Assembly (NCBI GenBank): GCA_045654805.1
Contig: JAZOOD010000057.1
Span: 1 to 64,000, forward strand
Length of the DNA: 64,000 nt
From: CAZNKU01 sp045654805
Lineage (GTDB): Bacteria > Bacillota > Clostridia > Monoglobales > Firm-18
Reading direction: 5' to 3'
The number at the start of each line of letters is the position of its first letter. Within the stretch, counting starts at the first letter, position 1. The notes below the pieces were generated by a model. It did not search any database. It was not told the DNA's origin and saw nothing but the letters and a program-made list of their open reading frames with translations. Positions 43,721 through 49,780 of the stretch are shown one piece after another. The position numbers and the translations under genes are program-made.

Positions 43721-44439
43721 TCCTTTATACCTTCTTTAATCTTTTTAAGTACAAAATAAATCACTGACATTACCAAAAATATGCCAAGTACACCAACCGC
43801 TATATAATTCCATACAGGGGCAGTCATTTTAAATACTCCTGTGAGTATTTTAATTACCATAAAACAAATTACACCCAAGGCAGCAATGGTTGCCGTATTA
43901 CCTACAACACCGCTTTTATCCTCATAGCTCCTTACTGCAAGGCTGTTTTGCATTTGGGGCAACACGCCTGAATTTGCAAGCTTTTTCAAAAACAAATATG
44001 CTATACTTCCTCCGATAAGTGTACCGCATATAAAGGTAGGTACATAAAACAGCCAGCTTAATCCTTCCTTTCCCCACAAAATTGTCATAACAGGGTATGA
44101 AAGTATTGCACCTATAATACCCGTACCTATAACTTCACCAATTACTGCAAAAAGGATTTTACCCTTTGACGCTCTGTAACATACGCCGGACAAAAATGCA
44201 CCAAATATTGCACCGGTAAGAGCAATGGGCGGTATACCCATAATTGCCATTCTTATTATACCTATCAGCGTTGCACACAAAAGTGAATACCACGGCCCCA
44301 GCAAAACAGAGCACACTATGTTTATAAAATGTGCCATAGGGCACATACCCTCAAACCTTAAAATAGGCGAAATTACAACACCTAGTGCAACAAGCATTGA
44401 AAGTACAATCATTTTTAACAAGCCTTTTGAATTTTTCAT
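43714..44439 (-). CDS. thiW: ThiW-type ECF transporter S component (thiazole uptake)
   Basis: A 241-residue membrane protein with about six helices. The opening (MIVLSMLVALGVVISPILRFEGMCPMAHFIN) is typical of ThiW, the substrate-binding S component proposed for hydroxyethylthiazole; it needs the shared EcfA/A'/T module, which is not in this window. It is followed by thiM. It is the first gene after a TPP-like variant aptamer (44489-44588). The C-terminal extension after residue 165 adds a further pair of helices. Confidence 0.88.
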   Translation of the reverse strand: MKNSKGLLKMIVLSMLVALGVVISPILRFEGMCPMAHFINIVCSVLLGPWYSLLCATLIGIIRMAIMGIPPIALTGAIFGAFLSGVCYRASKGKILFAVIGEVIGTGIIGAILSYPVMTILWGKEGLSWLFYVPTFICGTLIGGSIAYLFLKKLANSGVLPQMQNSLAVRSYEDKSGVVGNTATIAALGVICFMVIKILTGVFKMTAPVWNYIAVGVLGIFLVMSVIYFVLKKIKEGIKEC

Positions 44440-44488
44440 TTAAAATACCTCTTTTCACAAAAATTCCTTTGGCTTTACAAATAGTTAC

Positions 44489-44588
44489 ACAAATAAAAGC
44501 GTAACCGTAAGGCAAAGCCAAAAGGTCGGTCGGAGGTCTATTCCTCCCTCTCAATCTGAAACACAGACTCCCATCGCTATTTATTTGT
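44489..44588 (-). promoter_or_regulatory. TPP-like variant riboswitch before thiW
   Basis: A 13-pair P1 closes the element (44575-44588 with 44489-44501). Inside, on the minus strand, are P3 (GTCTG/CAGAT), the conserved J3/2 TGAGA (44553-44549), a GGAGG/CCTCC hairpin and GACCG, all as in TPP aptamers of Firmicutes. The pyrophosphate-sensing arm is not canonical: where CTGATTTGGATAATGCC and the AGGGA end are expected there is a shorter ACC-GGC-TTT-GCC-GGT arm. The pyrimidine-binding half is therefore kept and the other half replaced. It may be a TPP variant or sense a precursor such as HMP-PP. Confidence 0.65.
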
Positions 44589-44593
44589 ATAAA

Positions 44594-44647
44594 GATATTC
44601 CGGACTATGCCTGAGGCGCTCCCCTCCTGCCGTCATATTGAAATATC
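44594..44647 (-). other. Structured intergenic RNA of unknown role
   Basis: GATATTTC (44647-44640) can pair with GGAATATC (44601-44594) on the minus strand, enclosing a G-rich segment with GCGCCTCAGGC. It lies between cytX and the variant aptamer. It is not a standard terminator because no T run follows. Confidence 0.35.
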
Positions 44648-44661
44648 CCATTGACAAGTAG

Positions 44662-45834
44662 TTATCTTCCTGCTAAGTTTTTAATTTTATTAGTAATGAC
44701 GCAAAGCAAACCAACAGCCAACATTGCAGGAAGAGTGCATCCCACCGCTGTATCTATGCCCATAAACAAACGGTAAAGCACAAAGCCGACCAGCCATATT
44801 ACGAGGCTTGTCCAGTCAAACTGCCTGTTTGCAGAATTTTTCTTCAATATAAAGTAATCTATAATCTGTATTGCAATCATAGGTGCAAATACAGACCCTA
44901 TTAAATACAAAAATGACTCAAACTCATTTACATTTAAAAATATTGCCATAACCATACCTAATGCCGTTACAATCAAGGCGGCATATTTTTCATTAATCTT
45001 TGAGGATATACTCTTACAGCTTACACCTGCGGAAAAAGCGTCCAAAAATGTGGTTGTAACCGTAGAAAATATTACTATTACCAATGCAGCTGCTCCAAGA
45101 CCCGCGTTTAAAAGAATAAGTGCAACATCACCTTCACCCGTATATATTGCAGCGCCCATACCAATTATGTACATCCAACAACTAGTGAAAAAATATGTGA
45201 CCGAGCTTGCCAATGACGTAGCCACAGGCTTTTTTGCCTTTGATGTATAGTCAGAAATAAGCGGCAACCACGAAAGAGGCATTGCTACAGAAAGTTCTAC
45301 TGCCGCACCGAAGCTGATTGTGTTTTCCGTAATGTATGTTCTTGCATCTCCACCAAATATTACTGTGCTTAATATTAAGGTAAGTACAAATAACGTGGAC
45401 ATAGCAACAACGTTAAGTTTATCAAGTTTTTTTGAGCCTGCAATTATCCATAATGCAATAAGCAAACCTATAACTATACTCCACAGCCATTGCCCTGCGG
45501 GATATACCAGATTTGCCGCGGCAGCTCCGCTTACAATCATTATAGATGTCCAGCCCACAAGCTGGATTATATTTAATGAGGAAAACAATATCGACCCCTT
45601 TTCACCAAACGAAAGTTTAACGGTGTCCATAGCGGATTTACCGGTCCTACCTCCTATAAGCCCTGCTAAAAACAGCAGAATACACCCTATAAGATGTCCA
45701 ACAACTATTGCCAGAGTACCCTTTACAAAACCTAACGGTGCCACAGAAACACCTGTCATAATTTCCGCAATAGATACCCCTGCACCAAACCAAATAAGCG
45801 CATTTGACCTTGTTGATGTCTTATTTTTGTCCAT
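44662..45834 (-). CDS. cytX: Putative hydroxymethylpyrimidine transporter CytX
   Basis: A 390-residue member of the NCS1 nucleobase:cation symporter family with about twelve membrane helices (opening ALIWFGAGVSIAEIMTG). CytX-type members are repeatedly found behind TPP riboswitches and are thought to import HMP. I place the start at ATG 45834 where AAGGAAGGAG fits; the frame runs further into the riboswitch terminator. It is the first gene of the salvage region and has its own canonical TPP riboswitch. Confidence 0.85.
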   Translation of the reverse strand: MDKNKTSTRSNALIWFGAGVSIAEIMTGVSVAPLGFVKGTLAIVVGHLIGCILLFLAGLIGGRTGKSAMDTVKLSFGEKGSILFSSLNIIQLVGWTSIMIVSGAAAANLVYPAGQWLWSIVIGLLIALWIIAGSKKLDKLNVVAMSTLFVLTLILSTVIFGGDARTYITENTISFGAAVELSVAMPLSWLPLISDYTSKAKKPVATSLASSVTYFFTSCWMYIIGMGAAIYTGEGDVALILLNAGLGAAALVIVIFSTVTTTFLDAFSAGVSCKSISSKINEKYAALIVTALGMVMAIFLNVNEFESFLYLIGSVFAPMIAIQIIDYFILKKNSANRQFDWTSLVIWLVGFVLYRLFMGIDTAVGCTLPAMLAVGLLCVITNKIKNLAGR

Positions 45835-45879
45835 AAAAAAACTCCTTCCTTTTATGGGGAAAGAGGTCGTATACCGAAC

Positions 45880-45918
45880 AAACAAAATGCGGAGACACTG
45901 ATAATAGCATCTCCGCAT
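45880..45918 (-). terminator. Terminator of the cytX TPP riboswitch
   Basis: On the minus strand ATGCGGAGA (45918-45910) pairs with TCTCCGCAT (45895-45887), followed by TTTGTTTGTT. Confidence 0.8.
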
Positions 45919-45930
45919 AGCATTCATAAT

Positions 45931-46014
45931 AAATTCCTACGGTGGCATTATCCACATCAGGTTATACGGGTCGAAGTTGTTTACTTCCTCTCAGCCTGCC
46001 GTGCAAGCTCCCCA
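45931..46014 (-). promoter_or_regulatory. TPP riboswitch of cytX
   Basis: On the minus strand GGGGAGCTTGC, GGCTGAGAGG, ACCTGATGTGGATAATGCC and CGTAGGAA are all present in order: the full thiamine pyrophosphate aptamer. With the following terminator it would switch cytX off when TPP is high. Confidence 0.95.
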
Positions 46015-46032
46015 AATCTTCAATTTTTCATA

Positions 46033-46062
46033 ATTATATCACTTTTATGTATATTTTGTCAA
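46033..46062 (-). promoter_or_regulatory. Sigma-A promoter of cytX
   Basis: On the minus strand TTGACA (46062-46057), 18-base spacer, TATAAT (46038-46033), just before the TPP aptamer. Confidence 0.75.
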
Positions 46063-46065
46063 GAA

Positions 46066-46380
46066 TTATATTCCAAGTTCGGCAATCAAATCATCCTTTG
46101 GTACAAAACCAATGGACTTTTTAACTACTTCTCCATTTTCAAATAGCAAGACTGTAGGAATACTTGCAATACCATATTTTACAGCAAGCGCCATTTCTTC
46201 GTCAATATTTAACTTAGCAACCTTTATTTTACCGTCATATTCTTCAGCTATTTCCTCAATAACAGGTGCAAGCATTTTGCAAGGTCCGCACCATTCAGCC
46301 CAAAAGTCTACTAATACAGGTAAATCTGCATTTAAAACTTCTATGTCAAAATTCCCAGATGTTAATTTGATTTCTGCCAT
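46066..46380 (-). CDS. trxA: Thioredoxin
   Basis: A 104-residue thioredoxin with the redox motif WCGPC at residues 30-34 and the cis-proline region IASIPTVLLF. It reduces disulfides in the cytosol. It follows, by 14 bases, a small ferredoxin:thioredoxin-reductase-like gene, which suggests that ferredoxin could supply its electrons. Confidence 0.95.
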   Translation of the reverse strand: MAEIKLTSGNFDIEVLNADLPVLVDFWAEWCGPCKMLAPVIEEIAEEYDGKIKVAKLNIDEEMALAVKYGIASIPTVLLFENGEVVKKSIGFVPKDDLIAELGI

Positions 46381-46394
46381 AATATTTTCTCCTT

Positions 46395-46592
46395 CTATTT
46401 CGATTTATAATACAACATACAATGACAATATCCCTCAAAATTCTCGTCCTTTATTTGCTCACGAAACTCCTTGCACATACATTTATTTTCTTCCGTACGT
46501 TCCAGTCTGCACGGGCAATAGCCACCCGTACGTTCAAGTCCTTCCTTAACCGTTTTTACAATGCCTTCATCAGGGTTAAAAGTAACTTTCAT
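46395..46592 (-). CDS. Ferredoxin:thioredoxin reductase catalytic-subunit-like protein
   Basis: With ATG 46592 (GGAGGTGG upstream) the product has 65 residues and three CxC pairs: CPC at 26-28, CMC at 38-40 and CHC at 56-58. That is the arrangement of the catalytic beta subunit of ferredoxin:thioredoxin reductase, where four of the cysteines bind a 4Fe-4S cluster and two form the active disulfide. It is shorter than the plant or cyanobacterial subunit, and no variable alpha subunit is nearby. Being upstream of trxA in one operon supports a role in thioredoxin reduction. Confidence 0.78.
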   Translation of the reverse strand: MKVTFNPDEGIVKTVKEGLERTGGYCPCRLERTEENKCMCKEFREQIKDENFEGYCHCMLYYKSK

Positions 46593-46631
46593 TACTATCC
46601 ACCTCCAACTTCCCCCTACATCTTTAACAAA

Positions 46632-46660
46632 ATTATACATAAAAATACTTCAATAGTCAA
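46632..46660 (-). promoter_or_regulatory. Sigma-A promoter of the FTR-like/trxA operon
   Basis: On the minus strand TTGACT (46660-46655), 17-base spacer, TATAAT (46637-46632). Confidence 0.75.
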
Positions 46661-46693
46661 GTCATAAAAAATGATTTATTTTATAGAAAAAGG

Positions 46694-46722
46694 TTGACAA
46701 ACGCGCTTAAATACTATATAAT
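46694..46722 (+). promoter_or_regulatory. Strong sigma-A promoter of the tRNA-Trp unit
   Basis: TTGACA (46694-46699), 17-base spacer, TATAAT (46717-46722), consensus in both boxes, 20 bases before the tRNA-like repeat. Confidence 0.85.
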
Positions 46723-46741
46723 GTTATTTGCAGTTTGAAAT

Positions 46742-46806
46742 AGGGGTATAGTTCAGCTGGTAGAGCAACGGTCTCCAAAGCCGTGTCCCTATGTTCGTAT
46801 GGTAAT
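46742..46806 (+). pseudogene. Decayed tRNA-Trp copy
   Basis: The first 25 bases are identical to the 5' end of the intact tRNA-Trp 91 bases downstream. The D arm and an anticodon arm with CCA (stem ACGGT/GCCGT) are intact. After that the T arm is broken and the 3' acceptor strand that should pair with AGGGGTA is missing. It is the first gene behind the strong promoter but cannot fold into a full tRNA. Confidence 0.75.
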
Positions 46807-46832
46807 CTGAAAAAACTTAATATTTGCTTTTT

Positions 46833-46908
46833 AGGGGTATAGTTCAGCTGGTAGAGCGACAGTCTCCAAAACTGTAAGTCGTGGGTTCGAATCCTACTGC
46901 CCCTGCCA
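46833..46908 (+). tRNA. tRNA-Trp (CCA anticodon)
   Basis: Full cloverleaf: acceptor AGGGGTA pairs with TGCCCCT, D arm with AGCTGGTAGAGC, anticodon arm ACAGT-CTCCAAA-ACTGT with anticodon CCA, T arm with GGTTCGAATCC, discriminator G and encoded CCA end (46906-46908). A terminator follows. Confidence 0.96.
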
Positions 46909-46911
46909 TAC

Positions 46912-46950
46912 AAAATGGCTCAAACACTGCGTTTGAGCCATTTCTTATTT
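46912..46950 (+). terminator. Terminator of tRNA-Trp
   Basis: AAATGGCTCAAAC pairs with GTTTGAGCCATTT over an ACTGC loop, followed by CTTATTTTT. Confidence 0.85.
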
Positions 46951-47250
46951 TTAATTAACTGCAAAAAATTTATGTTTCAAAATCGAATTTCAGAGCATCA
47001 AAGTTAAATTTTAGCAATTTAAAATTATATTTTTGATGACGGCGCATGGTATTGAGACTCAAATAATTATGCCTGAAATGAGCATCAATTTCGCATACGG
47101 TCGCATCCCTTTCTAACGATTCCGTCTGCTACATCATCATTTTAGCATCACTTGATTACGGCAATTCCGTCGATTTCGTTTATAGAGAACAATTCTGCAA
47201 GAATATTTTTTAATTCTCGCAGATTATTTTTTACCCAAAATTAAAATCCC

Positions 47251-47283
47251 TTTTCTTTGTTTATGCGTATCAAATTTTGATAC
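47251..47283 (-). repeat. Island repeat, copy 1
   Basis: TTTTCTTTGTTTA then GTATCAAATTTTGATAC, an imperfect palindrome behind a pyrimidine tract. Related copies occur at 48682 and 49409, and the family is confined to this island in the window. Confidence 0.6.
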
Positions 47284-47323
47284 CCCTGAGAGTGAGTTGA
47301 TTTCATTCTCAGGGGTATTCTAT
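47282..47323 (-). terminator. Terminator of the integrase gene
   Basis: ATACCCCTGAGAATGA (minus strand) pairs with TCTCAGGGGTAT over a loop, followed by a moderately T/A-rich tract. Confidence 0.6.
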
Positions 47324-47335
47324 TTAGCGATTCCG

Positions 47336-48550
47336 TCATATCTCGAATCCATCTGTAATTCCGGTCAGCCTTGAGGTGTCCTTTTTTACATAGTACCTTT
47401 CGGTTATCTCTGTAGTTGTGTGTCCGAGGATGTCGGCTACCGCTTTGATATTTAGTGTTTTTATGCTTCCGTCAGCACACTTTGTTCCGTTGATTAGCTT
47501 GGTGGCGAAGGTGTGTCTGAATGCATGGAGTCCTTTTGTTTCTATTCCTGCAGCATCTTCTATTCTATATAGTCGTTTTCGTAGGTTAGTTGGGTTTGCG
47601 TAGTCACCGTTGGTATCGCACACCAGCGGAGTGTCTTCGCCGAAGTAGTATTCTTTTCGCAGGTCGAGTATCATTTCTATTGCTGTGCCGTTTAGCGGTA
47701 CGACTCGTTTGCTTGTGGTGGTTTTGGTTTTACCTACTTTCTTAACTTTACCGCCTATGAGCTTTGTACCATCTCTTTGGTCGACTAATTTTACCGCTTG
47801 TCTTATTGTCATTGTTTTGTTCTCTAAGTCTATATCACTGTTTAGCACTCCCAGGAGTTCGCCTGTTCGCACTCCAGTGTTTAGCATTAGGATGAATGCT
47901 CCGGCTTGTTGATATACCCTTTTACCTGTAGAGTGTGTTCGGAAGGCTTCAGCTTTGAATTTTTCAAGTTCCTCATCTGTGAAGACTTCGATGGTTTCAC
48001 ATTCCGGCAGGTCTTCCTTGCCTTGAGCTGAGAGGAAGTTTGCCTTTTTCATCATCTCCACATTGTCCATTGGATTCTTGTGTATTCGTTCTTCTACATA
48101 TAGGTTTCTGTAGAATTCATTTAAGAGTACGTATGCCTTCTTTACATGTGAGTATGACCTTCCGAGGTACATCCAGTGATTAAGCATTGCCTTAACATCG
48201 GCAGGGGTTATGTCACCGACCACCTTATCACCGAGTAGTGGGTAGATTTGACATCTTGCTGTTCCTTCAAGTCTATCGTAGCTCGTTTGCTCGACTGATG
48301 GGAATTTCACTATTTCAAGCCAATTCTGCAGGCTATCTTTTAGTAGTTTCTTGCTTTCGTCTGTATCTTCGATAGCTTTTTCAAATTCTGCTATGTAGTT
48401 GGTGATTTTCTTATTAGCTTCCTGCTTAGTGGTTCCTGAGAAGCATTTTCTTTTTCGTTCTCCTTGCTCATCCATGTACCATATAACTCCACTCCAGCGA
48501 CCGTCTGTTCTTTTATGTACATTTCCGTTTGTAAGTAGTTTTCTCTGCAT
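47336..48550 (-). CDS. Tyrosine recombinase/phage-type integrase
   Basis: A 404-residue integrase of the Tn916/phage class: AP2-like arm-binding N-terminus (VHKRTDGRWSGVIWY), SAM-like core-binding domain (about 68-165) and catalytic domain with Arg228 (NTGVRTGEL), His342 and Arg345 (HAFRHTF), His377 (LGHTTT) and the tyrosine in ERYY. All catalytic residues are present, so it is probably active. ATG 48550 has AAGGAAG upstream. It lies 430 bases from tRNA-Trp, points towards it, and is flanked on both sides by AGCATCA repeats that could be arm sites. No excisionase or relaxase is seen. Confidence 0.92.
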   Translation of the reverse strand: MQRKLLTNGNVHKRTDGRWSGVIWYMDEQGERKRKCFSGTTKQEANKKITNYIAEFEKAIEDTDESKKLLKDSLQNWLEIVKFPSVEQTSYDRLEGTARCQIYPLLGDKVVGDITPADVKAMLNHWMYLGRSYSHVKKAYVLLNEFYRNLYVEERIHKNPMDNVEMMKKANFLSAQGKEDLPECETIEVFTDEELEKFKAEAFRTHSTGKRVYQQAGAFILMLNTGVRTGELLGVLNSDIDLENKTMTIRQAVKLVDQRDGTKLIGGKVKKVGKTKTTTSKRVVPLNGTAIEMILDLRKEYYFGEDTPLVCDTNGDYANPTNLRKRLYRIEDAAGIETKGLHAFRHTFATKLINGTKCADGSIKTLNIKAVADILGHTTTEITERYYVKKDTSRLTGITDGFEI

Positions 48551-48570
48551 TATCTCACTTCCTTTATTTT

Positions 48571-48622
48571 GTATTACCTTTTTGGCAACACAAACAATAC
48601 CGTAAAGGTCGGCACAAGTCAA
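48571..48622 (-). promoter_or_regulatory. Integrase promoter with 5' UTR hairpin
   Basis: On the minus strand TTGACT (48622-48617), 17-base spacer, TATTGT (48599-48594). Just downstream GTGTTGCC (48591-48584) pairs with GGTAATAC (48578-48571) to cap the mRNA. The same plan recurs before the secreted-protein gene. Confidence 0.7.
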
Positions 48623-48640
48623 GCGTTTTTGCGAATAAAA

Positions 48641-48670
48641 AGCATCAAATTTCTAAAAGAATAGCATCAA
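48641..48670 (-). repeat. Two AGCATCAA repeats upstream of integrase
   Basis: AGCATCAA at 48641-48648 and 48663-48670, the same 8-mer as found three times beyond the 3' end of the gene. Possible integrase arm-type sites. Confidence 0.45.
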
Positions 48671-48681
48671 TCTTAAAAAGT

Positions 48682-48717
48682 CTTTTCTTTGTTTATTCTA
48701 TACTATTTTTTGATATG
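48682..48717 (-). repeat. Island repeat, copy 2
   Basis: TTTTCTTTGTTTA, then a degenerate TACTATTTTTTGATAT. It lies between the integrase promoter and the end of the secreted-protein gene. Confidence 0.5.
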
Positions 48718-48768
48718 ACAAAAAAGATAAGGCACGGATATTTCACCGTGCCAATTCTGCAATTTATT

Positions 48769-49317
48769 TTAATTCATTTCACCGACCATTTTATTTATGT
48801 CGCCGTCTGAGTCCACGATGATGGTTTTGGTTTTGCTTGGAGCTACATAGCCGAAGCCTTCGATGTAAGCTTTGTTTTGTTCTTGTATGATTTCATTTCG
48901 TATTTTTGTTTCCTCATCGGTGAGGTAGCAGGTGTCTTTTGACATGATTTCGTCATTTGGATTTACAGGCTCCTGTGGGTTAGGTACCCACTTAGCATAA
49001 AGAACATCAGGCTTTGTGAATTTAAATGTTGTTACCTGATTTTGCTTTGTTCTCGGATCGGTGAACCATCCCTTGAATGTGTAACCGTATTTTGTCGGGA
49101 TGTAACTCTCTAAGCTTATACTCTCGCCGTATCTTTTTGTTATTGGCCTGATAAAGCTGCCACCGTCCGATGCGAATTGCAAGGTTACATTTCCAAAGAA
49201 TTCAATTTCACTATCGAAAATGAGCTGATTTCGCCTCATCTGCCAAGGTGCCGCCGATGCTGTTTGTGTCAGCAGTATGGTTACTGCCATTGCCGTACAT
49301 AATACTTTTTTCTTCAT
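48769..49317 (-). CDS. Secreted protein with one InlB-type (Listeria-Bacteroides) repeat
   Basis: From ATG 49317 (GAGAGGAAG upstream) it encodes 182 residues. Residues 1-23 are a signal peptide (KKKVLCTAMAVTILLTQTASA). A beta domain around residues 45-112 (VTLQFASDGGSF, YGYTFKGWFTD, DVLYAKW) is the Flg_new/Listeria-Bacteroides repeat of surface proteins, a beta-grasp fold. The C-terminal 65 residues are charged with no sorting signal, so it is probably released or wall-associated. It lies between the integrase and a sigma-factor remnant and shares the promoter layout of the integrase. Confidence 0.75.
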   Translation of the reverse strand: MKKKVLCTAMAVTILLTQTASAAPWQMRRNQLIFDSEIEFFGNVTLQFASDGGSFIRPITKRYGESISLESYIPTKYGYTFKGWFTDPRTKQNQVTTFKFTKPDVLYAKWVPNPQEPVNPNDEIMSKDTCYLTDEETKIRNEIIQEQNKAYIEGFGYVAPSKTKTIIVDSDGDINKMVGEMN

Positions 49318-49339
49318 AAAATTCTTCCTCTCTGATTTT

Positions 49340-49389
49340 ATATTACCTTTCGGCAACACAAACATACCACAGAAGATGAGGAAAGTCTA
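49340..49389 (-). promoter_or_regulatory. Promoter and 5' UTR hairpin of the secreted-protein gene
   Basis: On the minus strand TAGACT (49389-49384), 17-base spacer, TATGTT (49366-49361), then GTGTTGCC-GAAA-GGTAATAT (49359-49340), a GNRA-capped hairpin. The order, spacing and hairpin match those at 48571-48622. Confidence 0.65.
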
Positions 49390-49408
49390 CGAAGGTTTTT
49401 CGAAAACT

Positions 49409-49444
49409 GTTTTCTTTGGTTACAGCGTATCATATTTTGATATG
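49409..49444 (-). repeat. Island repeat, copy 3
   Basis: TTTTCTTTGGTTA, then GTATCATATTTTGATAT, upstream of the secreted-protein promoter and of the divergent sigma remnant. Confidence 0.55.
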
Positions 49445-49450
49445 GCATCT

Positions 49451-49478
49451 TTGAAATATTTTTCAAAAATGTTATAAT
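49451..49478 (+). promoter_or_regulatory. Sigma-A-like promoter of the sigma-factor remnant
   Basis: TTGAAA (49451-49456), 16-base spacer, TATAAT (49473-49478), divergent from the secreted-protein gene. Confidence 0.5.
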
Positions 49479-49552
49479 AGATTTGACTTTTTCTGATTCT
49501 GAATCGTCTAATAGATGTAAGAGCTTTTACAAAGGCGAAAGGAGGACTTAAT

Positions 49553-49753
49553 TTGTACGAACTGTTCGAGCAGAAATATAAAGAATGTGAAAAGTCTTTG
49601 TTCTTGGTTGCCTTCGGACACCTGCACAACACCGAAGATTCAAAAGATTGTGTTCAGGGAGCTGTTTTGTTAGCACTCAAATCTTTCAACTCGTTAAATA
49701 ATGAGATTTTCAAAACGTGGCTTACAAGAATAGTATTAAATCAAAAATCTTAA
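49553..49753 (+). pseudogene. Truncated sigma-70-type factor (region 2 only)
   Basis: A TTG start with AAAGGAGG upstream opens a 66-residue frame that resembles region 2 of ECF-like sigma factors: YELFEQKYKECEKSLFLVA, NTEDSKDCVQGAVLLALKSF, then FKTWLTRIVLN. It stops at 49753 exactly where the conserved Ile-Leu-Arg-Arg continuation is expected. That continuation (KILRRYDVLNSIITKYL) is found in another frame immediately after, so a one-base frameshift has broken the gene. Region 4 is missing; thiC begins to end at 49781. It is a remnant. Confidence 0.7.
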
Positions 49754-49780
49754 GAAGATATGATGTACTAAATTCTATTA

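Larger units (their letters stand above)
46951..47335. other. Repeat-rich gap between tRNA-Trp and integrase
   Basis: No complete gene is seen. It holds three copies of AGCATCA (46994, 47081, 47144), three of [GA]ATTCCGTC (47118, 47163, 47329, the last entering the integrase end), one copy of a larger repeat (47251-47283) and the integrase terminator. On the minus strand 47148-47234 reads as a short open stretch (NNLRELKNILAELF, then INEIDGIAVIK) without a start codon, possibly a gene remnant. It looks like the integrase-proximal end of a small mobile element. Confidence 0.5.

Noticed and set aside
45320..45901. A 193-codon plus-strand frame opposite cytX
   Set aside because: Antisense shadow of a clear transporter gene, no ribosome binding site.
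46742..46806. A second functional tRNA-Trp
   Set aside because: The 3' acceptor strand and a proper T arm are missing.
46707..46913. A minus-strand frame across the two tRNA-Trp copies
   Set aside because: It is created by the repeated tRNA sequence read backwards; the DNA is explained by the tRNA genes.
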